The notes below the pieces were generated by a model, which made no database searches, was not told the origin of the DNA, and worked only from the letters and a program-made list of their open reading frames with translations. Below, one piece after another: positions 6,557 through 15,211 of a stretch of 17,236 nt of DNA. Source of the stretch: Spirochaetales bacterium (GTDB lineage: Bacteria; Spirochaetota; Spirochaetia; DSM-27196; PWMO01); contig SKLB01000216.1 in assembly GCA_007123465.1 (NCBI GenBank), positions 1-17,236 of the forward strand, written 5' to 3'. The position numbers and the translations under genes were made by a program. How positions within the stretch are numbered: the first letter of the stretch is position 1; each line of letters opens with the position of its first letter.

Positions 6557-9430
6557 GTGGATCAGCACGTAATCGACCTCTCGACCGCACGGTTCTTTGA
6601 AGAGCTGTACGAGAGCTGGAAATCAAAGCCTGACGATGTTCCCGCTGAATGGCAGCGCTACTTCCAGGCTTTTGACCGCGATAACGGCGCTGCTGCAACC
6701 GCCGGCAACGGACAGCCGGCCGACGCGCCCGCACCGCTTGCCGGTGTTGCGGGTCCTGCCGGCGCAGCAATCGGCGCGGCTGACCAACTCAGTGCGGCGC
6801 GCGCCGCCTACAAACAGAGCCGCGTCAACGCGCTGATCTGGGCCTACCGCGATGTGGGCTACATCTACGCCGACCTGAATCCGCTCAAGAACTACTCTAC
6901 TCCCGAGTTGCGCTACCTCTACTACACTATGCAGGCAAATTACGAGAAGCTTTCGCTCTCCGCGTTTGGCCTGACCGACGAGGACATGGACCAGGAGTTC
7001 AGCAGCGGCGGCTATTTTGACCCGCCGCGCATGAAGCTGCGCGACCTTGTGCAGAAGCTGCAGCAGACCTACTGCGCAACGGTCGGTGCCGAGATTCTGC
7101 ATATTCAGAATAAGCCGATGCGCCGCTGGTTGATCGAGAAGATCGAGAGCCCCGACAGTCAGGCCGACTGGACGCAGCGGCAGAAGATCCGTTTCCAGAA
7201 AGACCTGATCAAAGCTGAGGAGTTTGAGCATTTTGTTCAGACCAATTTCATCGGGCAGAAACGCTTCTCACTCGAGGGTGGTGAGGTACTGATCCCGGCG
7301 CTGCGCTTTCTGATAGACAGTGCGGCCGACCGCGGCCTGAAGGAGATCGTACTCGGCATGGCACACCGTGGCCGCCTCAACGTGTTCACCAACGCGCTGC
7401 GCAAACCGGGCGCCGAGACCTTCAGCAAGTTCTTTGACAACTACCAGCCGCACACCTACGGCGGCTCCGGCGACGTGAAGTACCACCTCGGTCATAGCTT
7501 CAGCTACTCCACCGCCGAGGGGTCCGAGATTCACATCAGCCTGGTAGCCAACCCGAGCCATCTCGAGGCGGTTGATCCGGTGGTAGAAGGAAAGTGCCGC
7601 GGGATCCAGCGCCGCCGCAAAGACTGGAACCGCAAGAAGGTGGTGCCGGTCCTGATTCACGGCGATGCCGCGTTCTCGGCGCAGGGCGTGGTTGCAGAGA
7701 CTTTCAACCTGATGCAGCTCAAGGGCTACCGTACCGGCGGAACGGTGCACATCGTGCTCAATAACCAGATCGGTTTTACCACCGCGAGCAAAGACGCGCG
7801 CTCGTCGTTCTTTCCCACCGATATAGCCAAGGCGATGCCGGTACCGATCTTTCACGCCAATGGCGATCACCCGGAGTCGGTTGCGCGCGCGCTGAACCTG
7901 GCAATCCGCTTTCGCCAGAAATTCGGCTACGACGCTGTAGTCGATATTATCTGCTATCGGCGCCTGGGGCACAACGAAGCCGATGAGCCGTCGTTTACGC
8001 ACCCGATCATGTACAATCTGATCAAGAGCCACGAGAGCGTAGCGACACTATACGGTCGGCGGCTGACCGAGCAGGAAGCCTATTCGCAGGAGGACCAGCA
8101 ACGCTTCCGGCAGAAGTATCGTGACGTGCTGAAGCAAGAGCTCGAGAAAGCCAGGTCCGGCTTTCGCCCCGACCTGGACGACGCCTTTCAGGGTGGAGCG
8201 TGGAGTAATTTCCAGCACGACTACACCTTTGAGCCGCTGGAAACCGGCGTTGAAGCAGCTACGCTTGCAAAGATCGCCACCGCGCTTACAACGCCGCCTG
8301 ACGACTTTGCGCTGCACTCCAAGCTCAAACGGTTCATCAAGGAGCGCCGGCAGGCCATCGAGAGCGGCGACGCTATCGACTGGTCTTTTGCCGAAGCGTT
8401 GAGTTTTGGCTCGTTGCTTAGCGAGGGCTATCCGATACGCCTCAGTGGGGAAGACTCCGCACGGGCAACCTTCTCGCAGCGCCACGCGGTGTGGTGGGAT
8501 GTCCAGACCGAAGCCCCCAAGACCTATACCCCGCTGCAGCACGTTGACCAGGACCAGGCGTGGTTCTCGGTCTACGACAGCCCGCTGTCCGAGTTTGCCG
8601 TGCTTGGCTTTGACTACGGCTATTCGCTGGCGCAGCCGCAGATCCTGGTGCTCTGGGAAGCGCAGTTCGGGGATTTTGCCAACGGTGCGCAGGTGATTAT
8701 CGACCAGTTCATTTCCTCGGCGGAATCCAAATGGTTTCGCGCCAGCGGCCTGGTTATGCTTCTGCCGCACGGCTATGAGGGGCAGGGCCCCGAGCACTCC
8801 AGCGCACATCTGGAGCGCTATCTGCAGCTGTGCGCAGACTACAATATGCAGGTGGTCAACCCGACTACGCCGGCGCAGTACTTCCACGTTCTACGGCGCC
8901 AGATGAAGCAGTCGTTCCGTAAACCGCTGATCATCATGACCCCCAAGAGCCTGTTGCGTCACAAGGCGTGTGTGTCCCGGCTGGATGACCTGTCCAGCGG
9001 GCACTTCCGCAACGTGATCGATGACAGCATCGATGCGGCGCCGGTCTCGCGCGTGATCCTGTGCAGCGGCAAAATATACTACGACCTGCTGCAGCGCAGG
9101 CAGGAGCTGGACCGAACGGATACTGCGTTGGTGCGCCTCGAACAGATCTATCCCTTTGATACCGAACAACTCTCGGGCGTCCTGGGACGCTACAACCGCG
9201 AAGCCGAGGTGGTCTGGTGTCAGGAGGAGACCCGTAACCGCGGGGCCTACAGCTTTGTGCTGGAACAGATCGGTGACATGATCCATCCGAGCGGAAGGCG
9301 TCTGCGCTACATCGGCCGTGCCGCCAGCCCGAGTCCGGCCACCGGATCGTACAAGCAGCACGCCGAAGAGCTCGAGGATATTCTGGCGCAGGCAATCGGT
9401 GGCCGGCCGCAGCCGCACAAACAAGCCTGA
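6557..9430 (+). CDS. sucA: 2-oxoglutarate dehydrogenase E1 component
   Basis: This thiamine-diphosphate decarboxylase is the first step of the 2-oxoglutarate dehydrogenase complex and transfers the succinyl group to the lipoyl arm of SucB. It has 957 residues (E. coli 933). The N-terminal ~40 residues form the E1o-specific helix (ARFFEELYESWKSKPDDVP) thought to contact the other subunits. An Ala/Pro/Gly-rich linker follows to about residue 75. The catalytic part has GMAHRGRLNV starting at 267, the ThDP motif from Gly369-Asp370 (GDAAFSAQG) to Asn402-Asn403, RRLGHNEADEPSFTHP, and the transketolase-like LLPHGYEGQGPEHSSAHLER. It starts with GTG at 6557 after AAAGGGG (6543-6549). It follows sucD by 20 bases. 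Some actinobacterial homologues carry an added acyltransferase domain; this one does not. Confidence 0.96.
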   Translation: MDQHVIDLSTARFFEELYESWKSKPDDVPAEWQRYFQAFDRDNGAAATAGNGQPADAPAPLAGVAGPAGAAIGAADQLSAARAAYKQSRVNALIWAYRDVGYIYADLNPLKNYSTPELRYLYYTMQANYEKLSLSAFGLTDEDMDQEFSSGGYFDPPRMKLRDLVQKLQQTYCATVGAEILHIQNKPMRRWLIEKIESPDSQADWTQRQKIRFQKDLIKAEEFEHFVQTNFIGQKRFSLEGGEVLIPALRFLIDSAADRGLKEIVLGMAHRGRLNVFTNALRKPGAETFSKFFDNYQPHTYGGSGDVKYHLGHSFSYSTAEGSEIHISLVANPSHLEAVDPVVEGKCRGIQRRRKDWNRKKVVPVLIHGDAAFSAQGVVAETFNLMQLKGYRTGGTVHIVLNNQIGFTTASKDARSSFFPTDIAKAMPVPIFHANGDHPESVARALNLAIRFRQKFGYDAVVDIICYRRLGHNEADEPSFTHPIMYNLIKSHESVATLYGRRLTEQEAYSQEDQQRFRQKYRDVLKQELEKARSGFRPDLDDAFQGGAWSNFQHDYTFEPLETGVEAATLAKIATALTTPPDDFALHSKLKRFIKERRQAIESGDAIDWSFAEALSFGSLLSEGYPIRLSGEDSARATFSQRHAVWWDVQTEAPKTYTPLQHVDQDQAWFSVYDSPLSEFAVLGFDYGYSLAQPQILVLWEAQFGDFANGAQVIIDQFISSAESKWFRASGLVMLLPHGYEGQGPEHSSAHLERYLQLCADYNMQVVNPTTPAQYFHVLRRQMKQSFRKPLIIMTPKSLLRHKACVSRLDDLSSGHFRNVIDDSIDAAPVSRVILCSGKIYYDLLQRRQELDRTDTALVRLEQIYPFDTEQLSGVLGRYNREAEVVWCQEETRNRGAYSFVLEQIGDMIHPSGRRLRYIGRAASPSPATGSYKQHAEELEDILAQAIGGRPQPHKQA

Positions 9431-9457
9431 GAGCAACAGGCGCCACAGGGAAGCCAT

Positions 9458-9481
9458 ATGGAAGTGAGAGAAGCGATATGA
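9458..9481 (+). CDS. possible 7-codon leader ORF before sucB
   Basis: ATG GAA GTG AGA GAA GCG ATA TGA encodes MEVREAI, and its stop overlaps the sucB start as ATGA. A purine run (AGGGAAG, 9447-9453) precedes it. The sucB start itself has only a weak SD-like run (GAGAGAAG), so ribosomes finishing this mini-ORF could restart on sucB. The sucA-sucB gap of 47 bases is the longest in the operon. A random short ORF is a fair alternative. Confidence 0.2.
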   Translation: MEVREAI

Positions 9482-10719
9482 AACACGAAGTGCAGGTACC
9501 TCAGATCGGAGAGTCAATTTCCTCAGGCGTACTGGCAACATGGCTCAAACAGGACGGCGACACGGTAGCCGAAGGCGATGAACTCTTTGAGCTGGAGACC
9601 GACAAGGCTACGCTGGCAATCCCATCTCCGGCCGCCGGCGTACTGAGCATACAGATCAAAGAGGACAGCGAGGTGCAGGTCGGGCAGGTTGTGGCCGCTG
9701 TTGCCGGCGAGTCCGCCTCGGATAGTCCGGCAGAGCCGCAATCCGCATCGGACAATGCGGACACCGCGGACACCGCGCCGAGCGCTGATGAAGGCGACAG
9801 CAGCGTCGCGTCGGACCGCTCAGCGCTGTCACCGGCGGTGCGCCGAATTGTCGACGAGCACAAGCTCGACCCGGCTGCGATCAAGGGCAGCGGCCCGGGC
9901 GGCCGCATAACCAAGGCCGATGCGCTGGCGGCAGTCAGCGCTGCCGATGCAAAGCAGGCTCCGGCAGCGCCCGCTGAGCCGCGAGCGGCAGCAGAGGCAT
10001 CCGGCGCCGAGCCGGGCGCGGATCGTCAGCGGCGCGTCAAGATGTCCAACCTGCGCCGGCGGGTTGCCGAAAACCTGGTACAGTCGAGACAGGACGCCGC
10101 GCACCTGACAACCTTCAATGAAGTCGACATGTCGCAGGTGATGGCGCTGCGCTCACAGCACAAGGAGCGCTTTGCCGAGAGGCACGGCGTCAAGCTGGGT
10201 TTCATGTCATTCTTTGTCGTCGCAGCGGTGCGCGCACTGCAGCAGTTCGAGGCAGTCAATGCTTTTATCGATGGGACCGATATTGTCTACAACAACTACT
10301 ACAACGTCGGAGTTGCACTCTCCACCGATAAGGGACTGATTGTGCCGGTTATCCGCGATGCGGACCGCAAAGGGTTTGCCGACATCGAATCGGAGATTCT
10401 TGCGTTTATCGAGAAGGCGCGCGCCCGCCGGCTCAGCCCCGATGAACTCACCGGCGGCACATTTACCATCTCCAACGGCGGCGTGTTTGGCTCGATGCTC
10501 TCCACACCTATTCCCAATCCGCCGCAAACCGGCATCCTCGGCATGCACTCTATTCAGAAGCGCGCGCTGGTTGTCGAAGACCAGATTGTGATCCGTCCGA
10601 TGATGTACCTGGCGCTGACCTACGACCACCGCATTATCGACGGCAAAGAGGCGGTGGAGTTTCTGGGCAAGATCAAGCAACTGATCGAGGATCCATCGCG
10701 GATGCTGCTGGACCTCTGA
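9478..10719 (+). CDS. sucB: 2-oxoglutarate dehydrogenase E2, dihydrolipoyl succinyltransferase
   Basis: E2 forms the core of the complex and moves the succinyl group from E1 to CoA. The 413-residue protein has one N-terminal lipoyl domain (about 1-78) with the lipoylated Lys43 in ETDKA. A flexible Ala/Asp/Ser-rich acidic linker follows, then a peripheral-subunit-binding domain (about 117-153, LSPAVRRIVDEHKLDP...GPGGRITKADAL). A second Ala/Pro linker leads to the catalytic acyltransferase domain. The catalytic histidine and aspartate are His384 and Asp388 in DHRIIDGKEAV. A single lipoyl domain and the DHRIIDGKEAVEFL ending are typical of E2o, and the position after sucA supports succinyl rather than acetyl transfer. 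lpdA follows 13 bases later. Confidence 0.95.
   Translation: MKHEVQVPQIGESISSGVLATWLKQDGDTVAEGDELFELETDKATLAIPSPAAGVLSIQIKEDSEVQVGQVVAAVAGESASDSPAEPQSASDNADTADTAPSADEGDSSVASDRSALSPAVRRIVDEHKLDPAAIKGSGPGGRITKADALAAVSAADAKQAPAAPAEPRAAAEASGAEPGADRQRRVKMSNLRRRVAENLVQSRQDAAHLTTFNEVDMSQVMALRSQHKERFAERHGVKLGFMSFFVVAAVRALQQFEAVNAFIDGTDIVYNNYYNVGVALSTDKGLIVPVIRDADRKGFADIESEILAFIEKARARRLSPDELTGGTFTISNGGVFGSMLSTPIPNPPQTGILGMHSIQKRALVVEDQIVIRPMMYLALTYDHRIIDGKEAVEFLGKIKQLIEDPSRMLLDL
9757..9774 (+). repeat. two tandem 9-base units in the sucB linker
   Basis: GCGGACACC occurs twice in succession and encodes the ADTADT part of the flexible linker between the lipoyl and subunit-binding domains. Such linkers tolerate length change by slippage. 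It is in frame and should not disturb the protein. Confidence 0.6.
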
Positions 10720-10732
10720 GGAGTACTTCATA

Positions 10733-12139
10733 ATGGCAAGAGACAAGAGTGATCTGACGGTGATCGGCAGTGGCCCCGGAGGCTATATCACGGCAATCCG
10801 CGCCGCGCAGCTCGGGCTGCAGGTAACGCTGGTTGAAAAATGGCCGACGCTCGGTGGAACGTGCCTCAACATCGGCTGCATCCCCTCCAAGGCACTGCTG
10901 GATTCCAGTGAGTTCTACGCCAGAATCACCAACGAGGCATCAGACCACGGTATTGCAGTCAAAGGAGCAAGCCTCGATCTTGCCGCAATGCTCGGACGCA
11001 AGGATCAGGTGGTCAAAAAGCTGACCGCCGGAGTGGCGCAGCTGATCAAGGCCAATAAGATCAGCGTCAAGCAGGGCACCGGCCGCGTAGACGCAGCCGG
11101 CACAGTTACGGTAACCGCCGACTCGGGAAAGAGTGAGCAATTTGAAACCGGTGCAATTGTGCTTGCCACCGGAAGCGTCCCGCAGGAGCTGCCGTTTCTG
11201 CCATTCGACGGCGAGATGGTGGTCAGTTCAACCGAAGCGCTGAAATTTGAGACCGTTCCCGCCAAACTGCTGATTGTGGGCGCCGGCGCCATCGGGCTGG
11301 AGCTCGGCAGTGTCTGGGCGCGCCTGGGCAGCGAGGTTGAGGTCATCGAGATCCTGCCCGAGATTCTGCCGGGTTGGGACACACAGGTGGCAAAGACCGT
11401 GCGTCGCGAGCTCGCAAAACAGGGGCTGACCTTTCAGCTGCAGACCAGGGTCACCGGCGTCAAGACAACCAGAAACGGCGCCACGCTGAGCGCGGAAGGC
11501 AAGGGCGGCAAGCAGGTCTCTTTCAGCGCAGACCGGGTACTGGTTGCCGTAGGCCGCAAGCCGTATACCGATGGGTTGAACCTGGAGGAGCTTGATATCA
11601 AGCGGCAGGAGGGGCGCATCGTGGTCGATGAGCACTATCGCACCGCAATTGACGGTGTTTACGCGATTGGCGACATCATCCACGGCCCGATGCTGGCACA
11701 CAAGGCCGAAGACGAGGGAGTAGCGGTAGCCGAGATTATCGCCGGCAAAGCCGGTACGGTGAACTATGACGCAATTCCCAACGTTGTCTACACCTGGCCC
11801 GAAGCCGCCGCAGTCGGCCAGACCGAGGAACAGCTCAAAGAGCAGGGGATAGCGTACCGCAGCGGGGTGTTTCCGTTTGCGGCCAACGGTCGTGCGTTGG
11901 CGATGCAGAGTAGCGCTGGTTTTGTCAAACTGCTGGCAGACAAGCAGACCGACGCCCTGCTGGGCGCGCATATCGTTGGGCCGTGGGCTTCCGACCTGAT
12001 TGCCGAGGCTGTGTCGGTTATGGAATTCGGCGGCAGTGCCGAAGACATCGCGCGGACGGCCCACGCCCACCCGACACTGACCGAAGCGGTCAAGGAAGCC
12101 GCGCTGGGTGTAGACGGGCGCATGTTGAACAGCAGATAA
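10733..12139 (+). CDS. lpdA: dihydrolipoamide dehydrogenase (E3)
   Basis: E3 reoxidises the dihydrolipoyl arm of E2 and reduces NAD+. The 468-residue protein has the FAD motif GSGPGG at 12-17 and the redox disulfide Cys44/Cys49 in GGTCLNIGCIPSK. The NAD motif GAGAIG is at 183-188. The second FAD contact is in YAIGDI, and the C-terminal catalytic pair is His446 and Glu451 in HAHPTLTEAV. The ATG has GAGGAG upstream. It sits directly after sucB, so it is probably dedicated to the 2-oxoglutarate complex. It could also serve pyruvate dehydrogenase or the glycine cleavage system, whose genes are not in view. Confidence 0.95.
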   Translation: MARDKSDLTVIGSGPGGYITAIRAAQLGLQVTLVEKWPTLGGTCLNIGCIPSKALLDSSEFYARITNEASDHGIAVKGASLDLAAMLGRKDQVVKKLTAGVAQLIKANKISVKQGTGRVDAAGTVTVTADSGKSEQFETGAIVLATGSVPQELPFLPFDGEMVVSSTEALKFETVPAKLLIVGAGAIGLELGSVWARLGSEVEVIEILPEILPGWDTQVAKTVRRELAKQGLTFQLQTRVTGVKTTRNGATLSAEGKGGKQVSFSADRVLVAVGRKPYTDGLNLEELDIKRQEGRIVVDEHYRTAIDGVYAIGDIIHGPMLAHKAEDEGVAVAEIIAGKAGTVNYDAIPNVVYTWPEAAAVGQTEEQLKEQGIAYRSGVFPFAANGRALAMQSSAGFVKLLADKQTDALLGAHIVGPWASDLIAEAVSVMEFGGSAEDIARTAHAHPTLTEAVKEAALGVDGRMLNSR

Positions 12140-12157
12140 TCAAGGCAAGGAGACAGT

Positions 12158-13303
12158 ATGGCAACAGTAGAGTACGCAAAAGGCCTTGAAGGCGTTATTG
12201 CCGCAGAGAGCTCGATCTGCCGCATCGACGGGGAGAACGGCAAGCTGTACTACCTCGGCTATCCGATACGTCAGCTGGTTGAACAGTGCAGCTTTGAGGA
12301 AGTCACCTACCTGCTGCTCTACGGCGAGCTGCCGACTATCGAACAACTGACGATCTTTCAGCGCAAGATGCGCCATTCGCGTCCGATCTCAGCCCCAATC
12401 CAGGCGATGATCCGCGATTTTCCGCGTGATTCGCACCCAATGGAATTGCTGCAGGCGGTTGTCTCGTATCTCAGCGGTTACGTAGAACACAAGATCCAGC
12501 ACGACGCAAACTGCAACTGCCGAATCACGCTGCACCAGGTCTCGCAGCTGGCAACTGTGGTGGCAACACTGCACCGCTTCCGCAGCGGCAAAGACTACGT
12601 TGAACCGCGCGAGGACCTTTCGCACGGCGCTAACTTTCTCTACATGCTGCACGGCCGGGAGCCCTCCGAACTCGAGGGTAAGATCATGGACGACTGCCTG
12701 ACCCTGCACGCCGAGCACAGTTTCAACGCCTCCACGTTCACCGCACGCGTAGTTGCCTCAACCCTCTCTACCTGCTACTGCAGTATCTCGGCGGCCATCG
12801 GTGCGCTGTACGGCAGCCTTCACGGCGGTGCCAACGAGAAGGTCATGGACATGGTAGATGAAGTTGGAGAGCTCTCCCGGGTCGACGCGTGGCTCAGTGC
12901 GGCGCTCGATCAGAAACGCAAAATCATGGGCATGGGGCACCGGGTTTACAAAGCCAAGGATCCGCGAGCAATCGTGGTGGAGGGCTACCTGGAGAGACTG
13001 GGTGCCGAGAAGGGCGAGACGCGCTACTACGACATTCTCAAGCGGATAGAGACGCTGTTTCGTGAACGGATGGAAGAGAAGGGCAAGCCAATCTACCCCA
13101 ATGTGGACTTCTTTTCCGGCGCGGTCTATCGGCTGCTGGGTATTCCTTCATCGCTGTTTACTCCGGTCTTTGCCATTGCGCGTGCCCCCGGCTGGCTGGC
13201 GCATGTCCTCGAACAGCGCTCAGACAACCGCATCTTCCGCCCGAAGGCGCTCTACGTGGGCCATCAACAGCGCGAGGTGGTCCCGATCGAGCAGCGCAGC
13301 TGA
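12158..13303 (+). CDS. gltA: citrate synthase, short type
   Basis: This enzyme condenses oxaloacetate with acetyl-CoA to form citrate. At 381 residues it belongs to the short, typically dimeric class (Thermus, Bacillus CitZ, archaea), not the ~430-residue NADH-inhibited enterobacterial class. The catalytic triad is His222 (LHGGANE), His261 (GMGHRVYKAKDPRA) and Asp317 (NVDFFSG). His187 in AEHSFNAST matches a substrate contact, and a FARAPGW-like segment (IARAPGWLAH) follows. Residues 109-122 (YVEHKIQHDANCNC plus R's neighbourhood) look longer and more polar than in homologues I recall. The SD AAGGAG (12147-12152) precedes the ATG. 2-Methylcitrate synthase is the main alternative, but the location argues for citrate synthase. 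It is the last gene of the operon and its stop codon lies inside a hairpin. Confidence 0.93.
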   Translation: MATVEYAKGLEGVIAAESSICRIDGENGKLYYLGYPIRQLVEQCSFEEVTYLLLYGELPTIEQLTIFQRKMRHSRPISAPIQAMIRDFPRDSHPMELLQAVVSYLSGYVEHKIQHDANCNCRITLHQVSQLATVVATLHRFRSGKDYVEPREDLSHGANFLYMLHGREPSELEGKIMDDCLTLHAEHSFNASTFTARVVASTLSTCYCSISAAIGALYGSLHGGANEKVMDMVDEVGELSRVDAWLSAALDQKRKIMGMGHRVYKAKDPRAIVVEGYLERLGAEKGETRYYDILKRIETLFRERMEEKGKPIYPNVDFFSGAVYRLLGIPSSLFTPVFAIARAPGWLAHVLEQRSDNRIFRPKALYVGHQQREVVPIEQRS

Positions 13304-13318
13304 GAGAATCTCAGCTGC
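13296..13318. terminator. perfect 10-bp hairpin at the gltA/mdh convergent junction
   Basis: GCAGCTGAGA, the loop GAA, and TCTCAGCTGC form a perfect 10-bp stem. It begins in the last codons of gltA, includes its TGA (13301-13303), and ends 6 bases before the last base of the mdh stop codon on the other strand. The hairpin forms in transcripts of either strand. No T-run follows on either side, so it may act as a bidirectional 3'-end stabiliser or a weak or factor-assisted terminator. Confidence 0.55.
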
Positions 13319-13324
13319 AGCGTA

Positions 13325-14263
13325 TCAGCCCGGCGAGTAGAAACTCTCGAGGGTCACCACACCTTCTCTGACTGCCGCGGCCGACTGATCGAGTTCCCTC
13401 TGTTCATTGGGAAGCAGGTCCAGTTCCACGATCTTCTCGACACCGTTGCGGCCCAGCAGCACCGGCACCCCCAGGAAGATATCCGAATGGCCGTACTCGC
13501 CGCGAAGGTAGGCACTGGCCGCACAGAGGCGCTTCTCATCGTTGACAATTGCCTCGACCATCTTGGCGGCTGATGCTCCCGGTGCGTAGTAGGCGCTGCC
13601 CTTCTTCAGGTAATTGACAATTTCGGCGCCGCCGCTGCGCGTACGCTGCACCAGCTGTTCAATTTCGGCCGCCGGCATGAGCTCGGTCAGCGGAAACCCT
13701 CCAACCGAGGTGTAGCGCGGCAGCGGTACCATAGTATCACCGTGACCGCCGAGCACCATCGCCATGACATCAGACGGAAGCACGTTGAGCTTTGAGGCGA
13801 TGAAGTATCGGAAGCGCGTTGCATCCAGGATGCCCGCCATGCCGACCACCCGCTTGAGCGCAAACCCACCTTCGCGCAGCACCACCATGCTGATGACGTC
13901 CAGCGGATTGGAGACCACCACGGTAACGGCGTTGGGGGCGTACCTTGCAATCGCCTGCGCGGCGGTCTTGGCGATACCGACGTTGGTCTTGAGCAGATCC
14001 ATGCGGTCCATGCCGGGCTTGCGCGGGATCCCGGCGGTCAGCACCACGACGTCTGAGTCAGCGATGTCGGCGTAATCATTGGTGCCGATGATAGTCGCGT
14101 TGTACCTGCGCAACGGCGCGGCGTGCAGGAAATCGATAGCCTTGCTCTGCGGTAGTCCCTCAACCACATCGACCATAACGATCTCGTCGATATTTTTCTC
14201 GGCAATATAGTAGACCGCGGTCGCACCAACGTTGCCTGCACCGATGACTGAAACCTTGCTCAT
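13325..14263 (-). CDS. mdh: malate dehydrogenase, LDH-like type
   Basis: This enzyme oxidises L-malate to oxaloacetate with NAD+. The 312-residue protein has the NAD motif GAGNVGA at 8-14 and Asp32, which favours NAD over NADP. Every catalytic residue of the LDH/MDH family is present: Arg81 (LDH position 102, the residue that selects malate over lactate), Arg87, Asn119 in SNPLD, Asp147 and Arg150 in ILDATRFR, and His174 in GGHGDTMVP. It is the downstream gene of a two-gene unit, 14 bases after the paralogue, with a strong GGGGGGAAG ribosome binding site. This is very likely the working TCA-cycle enzyme. It converges on gltA with a hairpin between them. Confidence 0.94.
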   Translation of the reverse strand: MSKVSVIGAGNVGATAVYYIAEKNIDEIVMVDVVEGLPQSKAIDFLHAAPLRRYNATIIGTNDYADIADSDVVVLTAGIPRKPGMDRMDLLKTNVGIAKTAAQAIARYAPNAVTVVVSNPLDVISMVVLREGGFALKRVVGMAGILDATRFRYFIASKLNVLPSDVMAMVLGGHGDTMVPLPRYTSVGGFPLTELMPAAEIEQLVQRTRSGGAEIVNYLKKGSAYYAPGASAAKMVEAIVNDEKRLCAASAYLRGEYGHSDIFLGVPVLLGRNGVEKIVELDLLPNEQRELDQSAAAVREGVVTLESFYSPG

Positions 14264-14277
14264 ATCTTCCCCCCTGT

Positions 14278-15189
14278 TCAGGCTACGCCCAGAATCTGCT
14301 GCAGCTCGTGTGCGGCGGTAACAAAACGGCTTTTCTGTTCCGGATCGAGCTTTGGCTCGAGCACCTGTTCCACCCCGTTACGGCCGATGATTGCCGGAAG
14401 GCTCATTGCAACATCGTGCAGGCCGTATTCGCCTTTCAATACAATCGATACCGGGCAGATGCGGCCCGAATTGCGCACGATGGATTCGGCAAGATCACAC
14501 GCCGCGGCCGACGGTCCGTAGTACGCACTGGCGCGCTGCGCCATATCGACAATCAGGTCACCGGCGTTGCGAGTTGCCTCGAACAGCGCCTCGATGCGTT
14601 CAGCGGGCAGCAGACGCGTTATTGGAACACCAGCAACGGTGCAGTAGTTTGCCAGCGGCACCATCGAACTCGAATGGCGTCCGACAACAGTTGCCGTGAT
14701 GTCCTCCATCGCCACACCGAGTTCATGAGCGATCAGGTAGCGCAGACGAGTGGAGTCAAGCATGCCGCCCAGCCCCATGACACGCTCGCGCGGCAGTCCG
14801 GATTGACTGGCAAACAGCGCGGTCATCAGGTCAACCGGTTCGGTGACCACAATGATCTTGTGATCGGTTCCGGCCAACCGCGCGGCAATATCGCTCAGCG
14901 GCGCCCGGTTGGCTTCAAAGAGATCTTCACGCTTCATTCCCGGCTGTCGAACCGCCCCGGCGGTCACAATCAGAACGTCGGCGCGCAGGACGTCTTCTAT
15001 GTCATCGGTTCCGCTGATCCTGGTGGCGTATCCACGCACTGGCGCTGCTTCCATCATATCCAGCGCCTTGCCGGTGGACATCCCTTGCTGTATGTCGTAG
15101 AGCACAACATCGCCTACGCCCTTCTCCGCCAGGAAAAACGCACAGTTTGCGCCGACGTTTCCACTTCCGATGATACCGATATTTGCCAT
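14278..15189 (-). CDS. second malate dehydrogenase-like protein, divergent active site
   Basis: This 303-residue paralogue shares the LDH/MDH fold with its downstream neighbour. It has GSGNVGA at 8-14, Asp32, the malate-selecting Arg81, Arg87, Asp145 and Arg148 in MLDSTRLR, and His172. Two usually fixed sites differ. The substrate- and cofactor-binding asparagine of SNPLD is Glu117 (TEPVD), and GGHGDT has become GRHSSS. The reading frame is intact and the SD AGGAG is good, so it does not look like a pseudogene. It could be a dehydrogenase with a changed substrate, a low-activity enzyme, or a partner of a mixed tetramer with the canonical protein; the last two are inference. It is the first gene of the minus-strand unit and diverges from fumC. 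Confidence 0.8.
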   Translation of the reverse strand: MANIGIIGSGNVGANCAFFLAEKGVGDVVLYDIQQGMSTGKALDMMEAAPVRGYATRISGTDDIEDVLRADVLIVTAGAVRQPGMKREDLFEANRAPLSDIAARLAGTDHKIIVVTEPVDLMTALFASQSGLPRERVMGLGGMLDSTRLRYLIAHELGVAMEDITATVVGRHSSSMVPLANYCTVAGVPITRLLPAERIEALFEATRNAGDLIVDMAQRASAYYGPSAAACDLAESIVRNSGRICPVSIVLKGEYGLHDVAMSLPAIIGRNGVEQVLEPKLDPEQKSRFVTAAHELQQILGVA

Positions 15190-15211
15190 TTTCCGCTCCT
15201 GATGGTACTAT
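15183..15211 (+). promoter_or_regulatory. predicted fumC promoter
   Basis: TTGCCA (15183-15188, 5 of 6) and TACTAT (15206-15211, 4 of 6) are separated by 17 bases. Transcription would start near 15218, leaving a leader of about 48 bases. The -35 covers the start codon of the divergent mdh paralogue. The -10 coincides with that of the opposing promoter, shifted by one base. Confidence 0.45.

Noticed and set aside
11228..12070. 280-codon open frame on the minus strand inside lpdA
   Set aside because: It is a shadow of the lpdA reading frame in a G+C-rich sequence, with no motif of its own.
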